A DNA stretch of 64,000 nt from Schaalia sp. 19OD2882 (GTDB taxonomy: Bacteria; Actinomycetota; Actinomycetes; Actinomycetales; Actinomycetaceae), in NCBI RefSeq assembly GCF_018986735.1, contig NZ_CP065521.1, positions 1-64,000 on the forward strand, in the 5' to 3' direction. The notes under the pieces were generated by a model that was given only the letters and a program-made list of their open reading frames with translations, was not told the origin of the DNA and made no database searches. Numbering within the stretch: position 1 is the first letter of the stretch; every line of letters begins with the position of its first letter. A program made the translations under genes and the position numbers. Shown one piece after another: positions 19,765 to 29,088 of this stretch.

Positions 19765-20734
19765 ATCGACGAGGGCGTCGCGGCGCGCCCGTACCGCCCG
19801 AATGACGCCCGCAACCGTGGTCACTTGGTCGCTGCTCGTGGCCGCTCTCGTGACCAACGCATTGCTGCAACCCACCTTCTTCACCCTGTACTCCGTCACC
19901 TCGAACCTGGCCACCTTCGTCCCCCTGGTCTTCGCGGCCCTGGCGCAGGCGGTGGTCATCATCGGAGGGGGCCTGGACCTGTCCGTCGGCGCGATCACCG
20001 CCCTCGCCTCGGTCACCGCCCTGACGGTCATGAACGGTCACGATGGTCTGACCCCTCTCGGATTCGCCGCCGCCCTGGCCACAGGTACGGCATGCGGCAC
20101 GCTCAACGGCCTGGTCGTCGGAGTCCTGCGCCTGCAGCCACTCATCGCGACCTTCGCAACCGCATCGGTGTTCTCCGGAATCACCCTGCTGGTGCTGCCC
20201 AGTCCCGGGGGAGCCGTCCCGCCCTCGATGACCGCCGTCTACCGGATGGCTGTCGGGCCGTTACCCGTACCACTCCTTCTCATCGGTGTGTGCCTGAGCG
20301 TGTGGGTCGTGTTGGCGGCGACGGTCTTCATGCGTCACGTGAAGGCAGTGGGTTCCGATGCCGAGGCCGCCTACGCCTCACTGGTGCCGGTCACTGGAGT
20401 GCGTGTGGGCACCTACGCGGTCTGCGGAGCCATAGCTTCCTTGGCAGCCTTGGCGATTCTGGCGAACACGGGTTCCGGGGACCCGTTCATCGGAGCCAAC
20501 ATCGCCCTGGACTCCATCGCCGCCTGCGTCCTGGGCGGGATCGCCCTGTCCGGCGGGCGTGGATCCGGCCCGGGCGCCATGGCCGGGGCGCTCATTCTCT
20601 CGCTGACCTCCAACATCCTCTTCTTCGTCGGAGTGCCCACCACCTTCCGGCAACTCGCAAGCGGCCTCGTCATCATCGCCGCCTTGGCTTTGTCCGTCCT
20701 GTCCACCAGGGGAGGAGCCGATCGTGGCAACTGA
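19754..20734 (+). CDS. Sugar ABC transporter permease 1
   Basis: Membrane subunit of the CUT2 importer, 326 residues with about nine hydrophobic segments and the family signatures GGGLDLSVGAITALASV, LNGLVVGVLRLQPLIATFA and ALDSIAACVLGGIALSGGRG. GTG 19754 overlaps the ATPase stop and has AGGGAG 7 bp upstream; the extra upstream codons belong to the ATPase tail region. The IATFAT segment is the conserved loop contacting the ATPase. It differs from permease 2, implying a heterodimeric channel. Confidence 0.9.
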   Translation: MDTESTRASRRARTARMTPATVVTWSLLVAALVTNALLQPTFFTLYSVTSNLATFVPLVFAALAQAVVIIGGGLDLSVGAITALASVTALTVMNGHDGLTPLGFAAALATGTACGTLNGLVVGVLRLQPLIATFATASVFSGITLLVLPSPGGAVPPSMTAVYRMAVGPLPVPLLLIGVCLSVWVVLAATVFMRHVKAVGSDAEAAYASLVPVTGVRVGTYAVCGAIASLAALAILANTGSGDPFIGANIALDSIAACVLGGIALSGGRGSGPGAMAGALILSLTSNILFFVGVPTTFRQLASGLVIIAALALSVLSTRGGADRGN

Positions 20735-21710
20735 CGCTCACACCCACCGCGCCCCCGCAGTGCTCGCCGCCCTCGCGCGAAACCCAATCGCCGTCTCGGC
20801 CCTCATCGCTCTTGGACTGCTCATGGTCGGACAAGTGGTCTCTCCTGGATTCGCAACCCCGGGACAGGTCGTGTCCATGCTCCGCGTCGCCAGCTTCCTC
20901 GGATTCATCGCCGTCGGACAGACGATCGTCATCCTGGCGGGCGGAGACGGCATCGACCTGTCCGTGGGCAAGGTCGCGACCTTGGCTGCGATCATCGCCG
21001 CACGGGTCATGGACGGCTCCAACGCCAATGTCGTCCAGGGAGTGTTCTTCGCGCTCGCAGCCGGGGCCCTGGTCGGACTGGTCAATGGCCTCGGAATAGT
21101 TGCCCTGCGCATCCCGCCCTTCGTCATGACACTGGGAATGATGGGAGTCGTCCAGGGGGCGGCTTTGGCCTACACCGCGGGTGTGGCTGCAGGACGCGCC
21201 GCACCTGCGCTGACGACACTGGTCGGAGGGCGTTTCCTCCTGGGGGTGCCGGGAGTTGTGTGGACCTGGATGCTCGTCACCGCCATGGTCATCGTGTTGC
21301 TGCGTCGCACTCGCTTTGGCTGGGAGATCCACGCTGTCGGAGCCAACAGGGAGGCGGCGCGGCTTTCCGGGGTGCCCGTTGCCGCGCGAGTCGTACAGGC
21401 CTACGCCCTTTCCGGGCTCTTCGCCGCATTGGGGGGAGTCATGCTGGTCGGCTACACCGAGTCCGTCTTCCTCAACTTGGCCGATTCCTACACCCTGCCC
21501 TCGGTGGCAGCAGTCATCATCGGAGGAACCCTTGCCTCGGGAGGTGTGGGCGGCTACGCGGGTTCGTTCATCGGAGCCATCGTCCTGACCGTGCTCAACT
21601 CCTTCCTCACAACCGTCAACATCCCTGAGGCCGTGCGCACCATCGTCAACGGTGGTGTCCTGCTGGCCATTCTCGCCCTCTACGGGCGTCAAAGACGCCT
21701 GCGCAGTTGA
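20724..21710 (+). CDS. Sugar ABC transporter permease 2
   Basis: Second CUT2 permease (328 residues) with about nine to ten membrane segments and signatures GDGIDLSVGKVATLAAI, VNGLGIVALRIPPFVMTLG and LPSVAAVIIGGTLASGGVGG. GTG 20724 overlaps permease 1 by 11 bp and has GGAGGAG upstream, so both are translationally coupled. The C-terminal segment INGG/IVNGGVLLAILALYG is typical of RbsC-like proteins. Confidence 0.9.
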   Translation: MATDAHTHRAPAVLAALARNPIAVSALIALGLLMVGQVVSPGFATPGQVVSMLRVASFLGFIAVGQTIVILAGGDGIDLSVGKVATLAAIIAARVMDGSNANVVQGVFFALAAGALVGLVNGLGIVALRIPPFVMTLGMMGVVQGAALAYTAGVAAGRAAPALTTLVGGRFLLGVPGVVWTWMLVTAMVIVLLRRTRFGWEIHAVGANREAARLSGVPVAARVVQAYALSGLFAALGGVMLVGYTESVFLNLADSYTLPSVAAVIIGGTLASGGVGGYAGSFIGAIVLTVLNSFLTTVNIPEAVRTIVNGGVLLAILALYGRQRRLRS

Positions 21711-21798
21711 GGGAAGCCCACTCGCGCCCTCGCCACTTGAACGCATCGACCCGCACCTGTGCAACAGCAATGCACGAACCGACCGAAGGAGAACACTC

Positions 21799-23058
21799 AT
21801 GGAGACTCGACCGCGACTGGGCGTGGGCCTGGTCGGAGCAGGATTCATCGCGAAGTTCCACGCTCGCGCCTGGCAAGGGGTACGAGACGCCGACATCGTG
21901 GCCGTCACCTCGCGAACCCGCACTTCGGCCGAAGCCGTTGCCGCTGAGGTGGAACGCCTCGGAGCGGGCACCGATGTCAGCATCCACGAGGACGTCGCAG
22001 CACTGGTACGCGACCCGCGCGTCGATGCCGTGTGGGTTCTCACCCCGAACTTCGCGCGGGTTTCCACCATAGAAACCATCGTCGAGGAGGTGCGCTCCGG
22101 ACGGGCAGGTCTTCGGGGGATTGCCGTCGAGAAGCCCTTGGGACGCACCGTTGCCGAGGCCAAACGAGTCCTCGATCTGGTCGAGTCGGTCGGACTGTTG
22201 CACGGATACCTGGAAAACCAAGTGTTCTCCCCCGCGATCACCCGTGCCCATGAGCTGGTCTGGACGCGTGGTGCAGCCGTGGCCGGATCACCGTACCTGG
22301 CACGTGCCGCCGAGGAACATTCCGGCCCCCACAACACGTGGTTCTGGAACGGGGCCGAAGAAGGCGGCGGCGTGCTCAACGACATGATGTGCCATTCGGT
22401 GGAGGCCGGGCGTTTCCTCCTCACCCCGCCCGGCACCGACCCGTCGACCTGGCTCACGCCCGTCAGCGTCAGTGCCTCCATCCACTCCCTCAAGTGGGGG
22501 CGTACTCGATACGCGCGAGAACTCAGCGACACCTACCCGGGGGTCGTCGACTACACGCGCACCCCGTCGGAGGACTACGCCCACGCCGTGTTCGAGTTCG
22601 TCAACGGTGACGGTGAACCCGTCGTCGTCGAGGCGACGACCTCGTGGAGTCATGTCGGGGCAGGACTTCGACTGGGTTTCGAACTGCTGGGCCCCGAGTA
22701 CTCGATGGAATCTTCGACCCTTGCCACGGAGTCCCGCGTCTTCCTCTCACGCAACCTCACCCAGGAGCGGGGCGAAGACTTGGTCGAGAAGCAGAACGCC
22801 GAACAGGGGCTCATGCCCATCGTCAGTGACGAGGCCCTGAGTTATGGCTACACGGGCGAGAACGCGGCCTTCGCCGCCGACTTCCTTGCGGGCCGTCAGC
22901 CGAAGGAGTCCTTGGTCAATGGTCTGGAAGTCATCGAATTGCTCATGGCCGCCTATCATTCGGCAGAGACGGGCAGGACCGTCACGTGGCCGGTGGAACT
23001 GGAGTCCTTCGTCCCTGCAGTGGCGCAAGGCCAGTGGAATCCGAGGTCGAGGCACTGA
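21799..23058 (+). CDS. Gfo/Idh/MocA family oxidoreductase
   Basis: NAD(P)-dependent sugar or inositol dehydrogenase type protein, 419 residues. The Rossmann fold starts GVGLVGAGFIAKFHARAW; the catalytic-lysine motif EKPLGRTVAEAKRV lies near residue 112, followed by an alpha/beta C-terminal substrate domain (DMMCHSVEAGRFLLTPPG, where the His may be catalytic). ATG 21799 has GAAGGAG upstream. Its place in the operon suggests it oxidises the imported compound. The protein is somewhat longer than common family members (about 340-390), from extended loops between 260 and 330. Confidence 0.9.
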   Translation: METRPRLGVGLVGAGFIAKFHARAWQGVRDADIVAVTSRTRTSAEAVAAEVERLGAGTDVSIHEDVAALVRDPRVDAVWVLTPNFARVSTIETIVEEVRSGRAGLRGIAVEKPLGRTVAEAKRVLDLVESVGLLHGYLENQVFSPAITRAHELVWTRGAAVAGSPYLARAAEEHSGPHNTWFWNGAEEGGGVLNDMMCHSVEAGRFLLTPPGTDPSTWLTPVSVSASIHSLKWGRTRYARELSDTYPGVVDYTRTPSEDYAHAVFEFVNGDGEPVVVEATTSWSHVGAGLRLGFELLGPEYSMESSTLATESRVFLSRNLTQERGEDLVEKQNAEQGLMPIVSDEALSYGYTGENAAFAADFLAGRQPKESLVNGLEVIELLMAAYHSAETGRTVTWPVELESFVPAVAQGQWNPRSRH

Positions 23059-23079
23059 CGAGAGATGTGAGGAGGACGC

Positions 23080-24297
23080 GTGGGAGTTGGCGACCTGTCC
23101 AGGACGAACACCCTGCGCATCCTCACCTCCCTTTACGAGGGCGGCGCTGCCAGCCGGGCCGAGATCGGACGTGAGTTGGGCCTGGCCCCTGCGACCGTTT
23201 CACGCTTGGCCGGACGCCTCCAGGAGGACGGCTTGCTGGTCGACACCGGCATGCTTGTGCCGACCGGAGGCCGCCCGTCGATGGTCTTCGACTTCAACGC
23301 ATCGGCGGCCTCGCTGTTGGTCGCTGACGTCGCCGACCATCACACGACGATCCGCCTGACCGACCTGCGGGGCAAACCGATCCGCGAACGAATCCACCTG
23401 ACGACTGGCGGAGCCGAGCAACGTAGGGCCGACTTGCAGTCACAACTCGCACAGGCGGTGGCTGACGCACAGGGCACGAATCTGTCAGCGGTCGGCGTCT
23501 CCGTACCCGGTCCGGTCGATGACGAGGGGAACATCCTCTTCGCCCCCGCCCTCGGGTGGCGCCACGTGCCACTCAAGTCCGAACTCGAGGAGGCCTTCGA
23601 CCTGCCGGTCGCAGTCGAGAACGACGCGAATCTCATCGCCTTGGCCGAGTACACGAGCCGCCACTGGGACCCGGTGCGTTCCCTCGTGGCCGTTGCCTTC
23701 TTCGACGGGGTCGGTTCGGGCATCGTGGAGGACGGGCGCCTGTGGAGGGGCACTTCAGGGGCGGCCGGCCAAATCGGACGCATGCTCATGGGACGGTCTT
23801 CCCTTTCGCGCTCCTACACGGGTTTCGGTGACCTGGAGTCCGCCGTGGGCGCGGCTTCCCTTGTCAGGAGGGCACGTGAGGCAGGAATTCCCGGCAAGTC
23901 GTGCACCGACGCCGACGCCCTCATGCGCAGCGCTGCTCTCGGGGACGAACGGGCGCTGAAGCTCGTCGAAGAGGTGCTCGACGACGTGGCCACCACACTG
24001 GTGAACGTCTGCGCGTTGCTTGCCCCTGAACTCATCCTCTTCGCGGGACTCTTCGAGCGATGGAAGGACTTGCTCCTACCTGCTTTGCGACGCAGACTGG
24101 CCGAACACGTCGTCGACATGCCCCATCTCGAGGTCGTTCACTTGGGACAGGAAGCGGCTCTGGTCGGAGCCGCAGTGTTGGCCTTCGACGCCGCGGGAGC
24201 GTTGGACGGCCTCGTCGATGCCATGGGAAGCGAGGCCGGGGTCACTGCTTGGAGATCCGCGCCAGGCGAGCCAAGGAAAACGCACGTTCGGGACTGA
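23080..24297 (+). CDS. ROK family transcriptional regulator lacking the zinc motif
   Basis: Predicted regulator of the sugar operon, 405 residues. An N-terminal winged helix (TNTLRILTSLYEGGAASRAEIGRELGLAPATVSRLAGRL) precedes a ROK sugar-kinase-like domain with VSVPGPVDDEGNI and VENDANLIALAEY. The GHxxxxxxGxxCxCG zinc segment of typical ROK proteins is missing: the matching region reads GAAGQIGRMLMGRSSLSRSY without cysteines, and the usual DxGGT phosphate loop is DVADHHT, so kinase activity is unlikely. GTG 23080 follows GAGGAGG. The 3' end overlaps the convergent lipoprotein gene by 56 bp. Confidence 0.88.
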   Translation: MGVGDLSRTNTLRILTSLYEGGAASRAEIGRELGLAPATVSRLAGRLQEDGLLVDTGMLVPTGGRPSMVFDFNASAASLLVADVADHHTTIRLTDLRGKPIRERIHLTTGGAEQRRADLQSQLAQAVADAQGTNLSAVGVSVPGPVDDEGNILFAPALGWRHVPLKSELEEAFDLPVAVENDANLIALAEYTSRHWDPVRSLVAVAFFDGVGSGIVEDGRLWRGTSGAAGQIGRMLMGRSSLSRSYTGFGDLESAVGAASLVRRAREAGIPGKSCTDADALMRSAALGDERALKLVEEVLDDVATTLVNVCALLAPELILFAGLFERWKDLLLPALRRRLAEHVVDMPHLEVVHLGQEAALVGAAVLAFDAAGALDGLVDAMGSEAGVTAWRSAPGEPRKTHVRD

Positions 24298-25648
24298 CTT
24301 CGGTGTCGGAGAAGTATTTCAGGGTCCACCGATGTGTGCCGGTGGCGGTGGTGTGCCGGTAGATGATCCTGCATTCGTGTTTTCCGCGGTCGCGCGGCAG
24401 TGGCCTGTGTGCCACCAGCACCGAGTCGAAGCCGTCGACCTCGACACGGAACATCTTCGTGTCGCGGATCACCCAGCCCACGGGGACGTCGACGTCGCCG
24501 GAGTCCTCGTGATCCAGCTGCAACGTGAGGTGTCCCTTCGCGGGGAAAAGGGGTCCATCAGCCGGAATCTCCGTGAGCCCCCACGTCCGGTCGTCGCCGC
24601 CCCATTTGCTTGCCGTCCCGGGCAGGGTGAGGGTGAACCCGGCCTCGTAGGTGAAGGTCTGCGGAGCCGTGGGGGTCATCGATTCCCCGTCGAGGACCGG
24701 GAAGTCCATGACATGTGACGGGGTGGAAAAGCCGACCTCGTGGACCAGCTCGGGCTCCCACAAGTAGATCGGGTCCCCTTGCTTGTTGAAGCTCACGAGA
24801 GCAGTCACCTCTTGATGCATGGCGGCGACCTCGTCGGCACCGGTGACGGTCACCGGCCACATGATGCCGAAATCCACGCCGATTGACAATGCTGCACCGT
24901 GTTTCAGTGCCGTCTTCGTCGGAGTGCTGTCGGCGCTGAATTCGATCTTGGAGATCTGCATTCTCGCCTCGCCGTCCTTCGGCGGGACCAGGGAAAGGCC
25001 GAGCGACTCGCGCCACCTGCCGCGGTTGAAGGGTTCCCGATCCTTGAAACCGTCGGCGCGTCGGTCGAGGTTCCAATTCGCGGGGTCGATCCCAAGAGAC
25101 GCGGCCACCTTGGCGTTGGACACCTCCCAAGCGGCATCTGAGTCGTCCCACCATGTGGGAGAGTCCAGGAAGGCTTCCACCGCATACTTGGCAGCGGTGC
25201 GCAGGACCTTGGCGACCTTGTCCGGTCCGATCGTCGAGCTGATCTGTTCGCGCAAAAGGGTCGCGTTCTCCGAGGAGTAGATCGGGGCCTCATCGTCCAA
25301 CTTCATCTCCGCGTAGTCACCGGCAGAGGTGGAGATGATCGAGTCCGTCAGTGAAATCCCGAACTCCTCGTGGGATCTGCGGTTCGGTTTGAAGTCGCGC
25401 AGAGCGCCCCGCTGGCGCATGTCCTCCACCGAAATGGGTGCGGCAAGGCCTTCCAGCAGGTTGACGGGGGTGGCCTGGCCGCCGGCAGGAGCGTCGGACG
25501 GGGTGGTCGCGACCTTCCAGGTCTTCTTGCCGCTGTCACGGACCTCGCGGACCCAGTCGATCGTCGGGGTGCAGGCGGCCAGTGTCGTCACGGCCACCAC
25601 CGCAGCGATCAAGGCGAAGGGGCGCGGAAGAATTCGTCTGTGTGACAT
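24242..25648 (-). CDS. Hypothetical lipoprotein
   Basis: A 468-residue predicted lipoprotein with signal peptide and lipobox LAAC (residues about 22-25, VTTLAACTPTIDW). The mature protein is mainly beta-rich in its last third (YEAGFTLTLPGT, HLTLQLDHEDSGDVDVPVG), with the helical segment EAFLDSPTWWDDSDAAW in the middle. I recognise no family. The ribosome-binding site AAGGAA sits 6 bp before ATG. It converges on and overlaps the ROK gene by 56 bp, so the two transcripts are antisense at their ends. Confidence 0.75.
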   Translation of the reverse strand: MSHRRILPRPFALIAAVVAVTTLAACTPTIDWVREVRDSGKKTWKVATTPSDAPAGGQATPVNLLEGLAAPISVEDMRQRGALRDFKPNRRSHEEFGISLTDSIISTSAGDYAEMKLDDEAPIYSSENATLLREQISSTIGPDKVAKVLRTAAKYAVEAFLDSPTWWDDSDAAWEVSNAKVAASLGIDPANWNLDRRADGFKDREPFNRGRWRESLGLSLVPPKDGEARMQISKIEFSADSTPTKTALKHGAALSIGVDFGIMWPVTVTGADEVAAMHQEVTALVSFNKQGDPIYLWEPELVHEVGFSTPSHVMDFPVLDGESMTPTAPQTFTYEAGFTLTLPGTASKWGGDDRTWGLTEIPADGPLFPAKGHLTLQLDHEDSGDVDVPVGWVIRDTKMFRVEVDGFDSVLVAHRPLPRDRGKHECRIIYRHTTATGTHRWTLKYFSDTEVSPERAFSLARLARISKQ

Positions 25649-25850
25649 GGGATTCCTTGGAGCAGAGACGTCGAGACGGGCATGTGGGCGGTGAGGGCCA
25701 CCACAGGTGTGTCAAGAGTGAGTCTAGGTTCCGCCCTGTGTACCCGCTCGACGAGGGCGATTGGACGAACTTCTCGCTCAGAACCTCCACCTGGAGGTGC
25801 GAGGCCGTCCTGTTGCCGGAGCGCGACAGGATGCCGACATTCGCAGCGAA

Positions 25851-25867
25851 GCCCCGCCCTCGTCCCC
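25851..25867 (-). repeat. GGGGACGAGGGCGGGGC motif, copy on minus strand
   Basis: This 17-mer is identical, in reverse complement, to 28996-29012. Shorter versions occur at 5042, 7211, 31436, 38694, 38743 and 38793, all outside genes. Confidence 0.55.
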
Positions 25868-25885
25868 TGATGCACCCGGGGGAAG

Positions 25886-25920
25886 GACGAATCTCGCGAG
25901 ATGACGGACGAATCTCGCGG
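25886..25920 (+). repeat. 21-bp-period GACGAATCTC repeat, locus A (2 units)
   Basis: GACGAATCTC starts at 25886 and 25907, 21 bp apart, directly beyond the nitroreductase stop. Read in one frame it gives KDESREMTDESRGG, the same heptad as the coding copies at 34.4 kb. Confidence 0.65.
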
Positions 25921-25925
25921 AGGGG

Positions 25926-26717
25926 TCAGCGCAGGAGAAGGCCCTGGTCGTGCAGGACCTCCAGGACCGGAGAAGACTCCGAGGCACCCTTGCCCACCCT
26001 CGTGCGGATCTGATGGGTGAAGGAATCCACCCTGGCGTTCAGGTCACGCACGTCGTAGTAACACTGCAGCTCCTCGTCGTAGCCCGCCAAGGCGTCCTCG
26101 TAGGAATCCACCTGCGGATACGCATCCACCGCAGTGGTCACCGACAGCGGCAGACGGGGCTTGAACTGCGGCTCCTGGTCCGGGTGACCGACCAACAACC
26201 CGAACAACGGATACGTGAGCTTCGGCAGGGCCAGCGCCCGGACGACCCGCGCCGGATCCGCATTGATCGACCCCAGGTAACACGTCCCCAGACCCATGGA
26301 CTCGGCAGCGACCACCACGTTCTGCGCGGCAAGCGCCGTGTCCTGCACCGCCTCCATGAACAGGTTCACCCGACCGAAAGGTTCCGCGTCCAGGCCCGCC
26401 TCGGCGCGGATCCGCGAATTCCGGTACAGGTCCACCACGAAGACGAACAGCTCCCCACGGTCCCCACCCACATAGGGCTGGCCGGAGGCCCCGTGCAATT
26501 CGGCGCGCACCGCCGGATCCTTCACCCGGATGATCGTGAACTGCTGCAGGAAAGCCGTGCTGGCCGTGTGCCTTGCGACCTCCATCAGGGTCGTCACCGC
26601 GTCCTCGGAAACCGGCTCGCTCGTGTAGGCGCGCACCGTCCGATGACGCATCTGGACCGCCACGGTCTCATTCGACACGGGTGTCGTCTCAGGGGTCCTC
26701 AGGTCATCGCCGACCAT
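25926..26717 (-). CDS. NAD(P)H-dependent nitroreductase family protein (NfsA-like)
   Basis: Flavin reductase-type enzyme of 263 residues. The start of the FMN domain is RHRTVRAYTSEPVSEDAV (the family's R-S-x-R-x-F/Y binding motif); VVVAAESMGLGTCYLGSI and PLFGLLVGHPDQEPQFKPRLP are the conserved NfsA/FRP-type segments. ATG 26717 has GGAGG 7 bp upstream; the longer open frame upstream is antisense to the ABC gene and is rejected. It is divergent from the ABC exporter with 141 bp between. Substrate is unknown. Confidence 0.9.
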   Translation of the reverse strand: MVGDDLRTPETTPVSNETVAVQMRHRTVRAYTSEPVSEDAVTTLMEVARHTASTAFLQQFTIIRVKDPAVRAELHGASGQPYVGGDRGELFVFVVDLYRNSRIRAEAGLDAEPFGRVNLFMEAVQDTALAAQNVVVAAESMGLGTCYLGSINADPARVVRALALPKLTYPLFGLLVGHPDQEPQFKPRLPLSVTTAVDAYPQVDSYEDALAGYDEELQCYYDVRDLNARVDSFTHQIRTRVGKGASESSPVLEVLHDQGLLLR

Positions 26718-26858
26718 GACACGTCCTCCCAGGTGGTCGTTTTCGTCCCACTGTACCCCCGCGCCCCTGACGCGGCGCCCGGAGCGGACCCGGGAGGCCT
26801 CCGGGATGGACCCGGGGTCAACCGGGGTGCTTCCTGAGGGCGCAGGAGCAGGGCCCCG

Positions 26859-27590
26859 ATGCACGATGAACACATGGAAACAGCACCTCAGAACCCACCC
26901 CGTGACGGAATCGTCGCCACCGCCTTGACCAAGACCTACCAACGTGGAGGCCAGAGCGTGCACGCGCTCGACGGCGTCCACCTGCACGTGCCCAAAGGCG
27001 CCCAGGTGGCCGTCATGGGACCCTCCGGCTCCGGCAAGACGACACTGCTGCACTGCCTGTCCGGCATCCTCACCCCCACCTCGGGAAGCGTGACCGTCGA
27101 CGGCAAGCCCCTGACCGGCCTGTCCGATGCCGCCACCTCGAGGATGCGACTGGAATCCTTCGGATTCGTCTTCCAGGACGGGCAGCTTCTTCCCGAATTG
27201 CCCGCCGAGGAGAACGTCACCCTGCCCCTCATGCTCCTGGGCACCCCACGTGCCAAGGCGCTGGAGGTCGCGCGCCAACTCCTCGCACGCCTGGGCCTGT
27301 CGGGACTCGGCCCGCACCGCCCCGGACAACTCTCCGGAGGACAGGCGCAAAGGGTCGCCATCGCACGCGCCCTCGTCACCAATCCTTCCGTCGTCTTCGC
27401 CGACGAACCCACCGGCGCCCTCGACCAGACCACCGGCGGCGAAGTCATGGACGTCCTCACCCAGGCGTGTGCGGCCACGGGCGCCAGCCTCGTCCTGGTC
27501 ACCCACGACGCCAATGTCGCTTCGCGTCTGGCCCACACCATCCACGTTCGTGACGGCCGGATCCTCCAGGTCACCAGGAGCGCACGATGA
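26859..27590 (+). CDS. ABC transporter ATP-binding protein (LolD/MacB type)
   Basis: A 243-residue ATPase with Walker A GPSGSGKTT, signature LSGGQAQRVAIARAL, Walker B VVFADEPTGALD and switch His in LVTHDANVA. Such ATPases pair with FtsX-like permeases to move lipoproteins, peptides or drugs rather than import nutrients. ATG 26859 has AGGAG at a long distance; ATG 26874 is an alternative. The 3' end overlaps the permease by 4 bp (ATGA). Confidence 0.92.
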   Translation: MHDEHMETAPQNPPRDGIVATALTKTYQRGGQSVHALDGVHLHVPKGAQVAVMGPSGSGKTTLLHCLSGILTPTSGSVTVDGKPLTGLSDAATSRMRLESFGFVFQDGQLLPELPAEENVTLPLMLLGTPRAKALEVARQLLARLGLSGLGPHRPGQLSGGQAQRVAIARALVTNPSVVFADEPTGALDQTTGGEVMDVLTQACAATGASLVLVTHDANVASRLAHTIHVRDGRILQVTRSAR

Positions 27591-28939
27591 ACCCCGTCAT
27601 GGTTGCCGCCCGCGCCCTGGTCGCCGGGCGAGACAGGGCCACCGCGATCCTCACCGTCGTGGCCCTGGCCCTGCCCCACGCCGTCATCCTCAGCGTCGTC
27701 GCAGGTGTCATGATGTTTGCACGCCGCGGGGAGGCCCCCCTCAATGAGATCATGTCACAGCCCGTGCACGTCTCCCTGGCCGCATTCGCCGCAATCCTGC
27801 TGGTGGTGCCCGCCGCATCCATGGGATCGGCGGCCGCGCGCCTGGGCCTGTCGAGACGTTCGCGCGACCTGGCCGTGCTGCGACTGATCGGCGTCTCGGC
27901 AATGCGCACCAGACTCGCCTCAGTCCTGGACACCGTGGCCCTGTCGGTCATCGGGGTCCTGGCCGGCACCGCCTTGTACATCGTGGCTCTGCCGATCTGG
28001 TCGCTCATCACCTTCCAGGAGGTCAGACTCTCGGTCGCGGAGATGTGGATGGGATTCCTGCCGATGCTCGTGTGCGGCTTGGCGATGGTCCTGCTCGCGG
28101 GCCTGTCCGCGCTGGCGGCGGTGCACCGCGTCGCTGTCACCCCACTGGGGGTCGCCCGGCGCAGCCAGGCGCACGGGATCTCGTGGATCTGGCTGCTGGT
28201 GGGCGGCCTGGTGGGCGTCGCATGGTTCGTCGTCCTGACCTTTGGGGGAGGCTTCGCGCCCATGGTGGTGATGAGCATTGCCCTGGTGTTGCTGGCCGTC
28301 TTCGTGGCACTGGTGAACCTCATCGGTACGTGGACGCTGTCCGTCATCGGTTGGCTGATGGCGCGCTTGGCGCGTCGACCCGCCATGATGCTGGCCGGGC
28401 GTCGCTTGATGGACGATCCGCGCTCCGTGTGGCGCTCCTACGGCTCCTTCGCCTTCGTCGCCTTCCTCACCGGGTTCATGCTGCCGGTGGTGAACCTCCT
28501 GGGCGCCACTGATCTCTCCAATGCTCCCGACGCTCCCGACACTCACATGGCCAAGGTGGTCGTGGCCGACGTGTCCACGGGCATGCTGCTCACCCTGGGG
28601 ATCACCGTTGTCCTGGCGGCCGCCTCCACGGCTGTCAACCAGTCGATCCGGGCGATCGACACCGTCGAGGAGACGCGCTCGCTGTTCGTCATGGGCGCCA
28701 GGCCCGGCTTCCTGGACCGGGCGCGACGCACGGAGGTGCTGCTGCCGGCCCTGGTCCTCATCGGCGGAGGGGTCGGCGTGGGCATCGTCTTCGTCGCGCC
28801 CATGCTCTCCGGCCAGGGGGTGGCCGCTGCCTTGGCCTGGACCTTGCCGGTCACGCTCCTGGGCATCCTCGTCGTGGTGGTGGCGACCGAAGTCGTCGCC
28901 CCGGTCCGCCGGCGGGTCCTGCAGGCTTCGCAACGGTGA
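27587..28939 (+). CDS. ABC transporter permease (FtsX-like)
   Basis: A 450-residue polytopic membrane protein with about ten hydrophobic stretches and two related halves, each with an FtsX-like core: RRSRDLAVLRLIGVSAMRTRLASVLDT in the first and VEETRSLFVMGARPGFLDRARRTE in the second, the loop thought to contact the ATPase. It is smaller than MacB-type permeases and has no large extracellular domain. It pairs with the overlapping upstream ATPase; the two make a complete exporter or mechanotransmission unit of unknown cargo. Confidence 0.85.
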   Translation: MNPVMVAARALVAGRDRATAILTVVALALPHAVILSVVAGVMMFARRGEAPLNEIMSQPVHVSLAAFAAILLVVPAASMGSAAARLGLSRRSRDLAVLRLIGVSAMRTRLASVLDTVALSVIGVLAGTALYIVALPIWSLITFQEVRLSVAEMWMGFLPMLVCGLAMVLLAGLSALAAVHRVAVTPLGVARRSQAHGISWIWLLVGGLVGVAWFVVLTFGGGFAPMVVMSIALVLLAVFVALVNLIGTWTLSVIGWLMARLARRPAMMLAGRRLMDDPRSVWRSYGSFAFVAFLTGFMLPVVNLLGATDLSNAPDAPDTHMAKVVVADVSTGMLLTLGITVVLAAASTAVNQSIRAIDTVEETRSLFVMGARPGFLDRARRTEVLLPALVLIGGGVGVGIVFVAPMLSGQGVAAALAWTLPVTLLGILVVVVATEVVAPVRRRVLQASQR

Positions 28940-28995
28940 GGTGCGCGGGTTCTGTGAGCTGCTGGGCCCCGTCCCGTCCTTGTCGGCCCGGTGCC

Positions 28996-29012
28996 GGGGA
29001 CGAGGGCGGGGC
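28996..29012 (+). repeat. GGGGACGAGGGCGGGGC motif, plus strand copy
   Basis: Perfect 17-bp match to the copy at 25851-25867, lying 57 bp after the ABC permease stop and 77 bp before the next lipoprotein. Confidence 0.5.
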
Positions 29013-29088
29013 TCGGCGCACCGGCCGCCCTGAGGACGCACTTCGTCGAAGTGGAAGTCACTTCGCAGCCCGGGGTAGCGTGGATCAC

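Larger units (their letters stand above)
25649..25925. other. Intergenic region with two dispersed repeat types
   Basis: No gene is seen. It holds an inverted pair of the GACGAGGGCG motif (25750-25759 and 25855-25864) and two 21-bp-period repeat units next to the nitroreductase stop. Confidence 0.5.

Noticed and set aside
20673..22532. A 619-codon minus-strand frame over the permease and oxidoreductase genes
   Set aside because: Low-complexity shadow frame; the plus strand holds clear CUT2 permease and oxidoreductase motifs.
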